Below, piece by piece: positions 63,116 to 64,000 of a stretch of DNA of 64,000 nucleotides (the first letter of the stretch is position 1; each line of letters starts with the position of its first letter). The stretch spans positions 32,311 to 96,310 of the forward strand of contig JAKCPI010001735.1 in the NCBI GenBank assembly GCA_023213315.1, given 5' to 3'. The translations under genes were made by a program, and so were the position numbers. The notes below the pieces were generated by a model. That model saw nothing but the letters and a program-made list of their open reading frames with translations, made no database searches and had not been told where the DNA came from. The DNA comes from Euborellia annulipes. Its lineage: Eukaryota; Arthropoda; Insecta; Dermaptera; Anisolabididae.

Positions 63116-63946
63116 CTGTGTGTGTTCAATTTTGGGCATGAAGGAATTGAGCTATGAGGCTGAAATTTTATATTTAAGTTAAACACCCCCGAATCGACAA
63201 AATAAGCTTTTAATCAAAATCGGCCAAAAGTACTAGTACTTTACTGATGTACTTTTTCAGTTTTTTTCGATTTTCTCAAAATTCGCTCTAACGATTTTTG
63301 ATTAAAATTCAAAAAATCAATTATTTTTTAGATGCTCTTTCAAATGTATATTCGTTTTGCCCTCAAAATTGTTTGAAGCACACTTTACTCTTGTGCTTCA
63401 TAGGAAAGATAGAGAAAATAAATGGTTGCCATGGTAACCGAATTTAAATCTTTTTCTTTTTATTAGATTAAAAATCAATTATTATTTAAACGCCCATTTT
63501 TTTTTTTCGAGAAAACATATCTCTCTCTCTCACAAAACTATCTTCTCTCTTCTACGCGTTTTAAATTTTTCTACCTTATCTTCGCATTTGGCCAATGTTA
63601 ATTTCCTATAGGATTTGTATGTTAATTTCGATTCAAAAAGGGGGTCCCCTTTGAACTTTTTACGCATTTAAAATTTTTTTTTCCAATTCTTATGAAATTT
63701 TGTATTTATTTACGATTCTATATTGTGTATAAAATGTCCAAATATGAGATTAAAATTTTGTAAAACAATCATAGTTTATTTCAAGCAATCAACATTTAAA
63801 ATGCAAGTTTGAAACTAAGGTGCTATCGGAAACTAAATATATCTTCGACACTGAAAATCTGGTGTGACCAGCACAGGTAATAACTTATTCTTACCGAAGG
63901 GTAAGCAGGGGGTTGTGTGCTGTGCGCCAGTCACACCAGATTTTTT
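62911..63946 (+). mobile_element. TH element, full-length long subtype
   Basis: 5' hairpin TTTTTTACTTTCTCTTACCT, CATGTCAAAAATTCGATGTC, a GTCTG then GT microsatellite (63061-63126), the shared body, GTTGCCATGGTAACCGAATT, the long-subtype block (GATTCAAAAAGGGGGTCCCC, CAAACTTGCATTTTAAATGT in complement), and a 3' hairpin ending GCCAGTCACACCAGATTTTT. It is colinear with 15335-16376 over its whole length in the opposite orientation. Confidence 0.92.
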
Positions 63947-64000
63947 ATTTCGAAGTTGTAGGTCTAATAGCGCGGAAAAGTTGGGAATTATATAGACAAA

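Noticed and set aside
16195..63126. CRISPR-like or satellite arrays at GT, CA, GTCTG and TA tracts
   Set aside because: They are simple microsatellites inside TH elements, without spaced repeats.

Overview
The window is strongly AT-rich eukaryotic DNA with no complete protein-coding gene, rRNA, canonical tRNA gene, operon or CRISPR array. It is packed with short non-autonomous transposons: tRNA-headed SINEs, hAT-, mariner- and pogo-like MITEs, foldback repeats and one LINE 3' end. Spliceosomal signals and arthropod-type initiator motifs point to an invertebrate animal. A crustacean or other arthropod fits, but the species cannot be fixed from this sequence.

Layout. 0-9 kb: inverted-repeat elements, a LINE tail, two MITEs, a probable 3'-terminal coding exon with a PPPY motif (5.22-5.43 kb, AATAAA downstream) and a compound foldback element (7.0-7.8 kb). 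9-24 kb: a full-length twin-hairpin element, hAT MITEs, SINEs, a probable non-coding exon (18.4 kb, minus strand) and a possible recursive splice site (11.02 kb). 24-33 kb: repeat-poor DNA, then SINEs and two exon candidates (27.75 and 32.96 kb). 33-47 kb: the densest nested repeats, including pogo-like > hAT-like > twin-hairpin at 45.2-46.7 kb. 47-64 kb: a minus-strand promoter with a CRE and CCAAT box (50.3 kb), more twin-hairpin copies and SINEs, and a second full-length twin-hairpin copy at the right edge.

The dominant repeat, here named TH (twin-hairpin), recurs at about 25 places. In its plus orientation it starts with a hairpin opening ACTTTCTCTTACC, continues with GTCTG/GT microsatellite and unique blocks, and ends in a long hairpin finishing GTCACACCAGATTTTT. 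Both hairpins carry the same 12-13-nt stem. It has no protein and no clear target-site duplication. The layout recalls Helentron-derived DINE/HINE elements, which is an inference.

Three short segments (44, 36 and 52 nt) each start at TTTGTTTCAG|GTA and end at GTAAGT. This is the architecture of recursive-splicing exons and suggests that much of the window is long-intron DNA. How the exon candidates join into genes cannot be decided here, because candidates occur on both strands.
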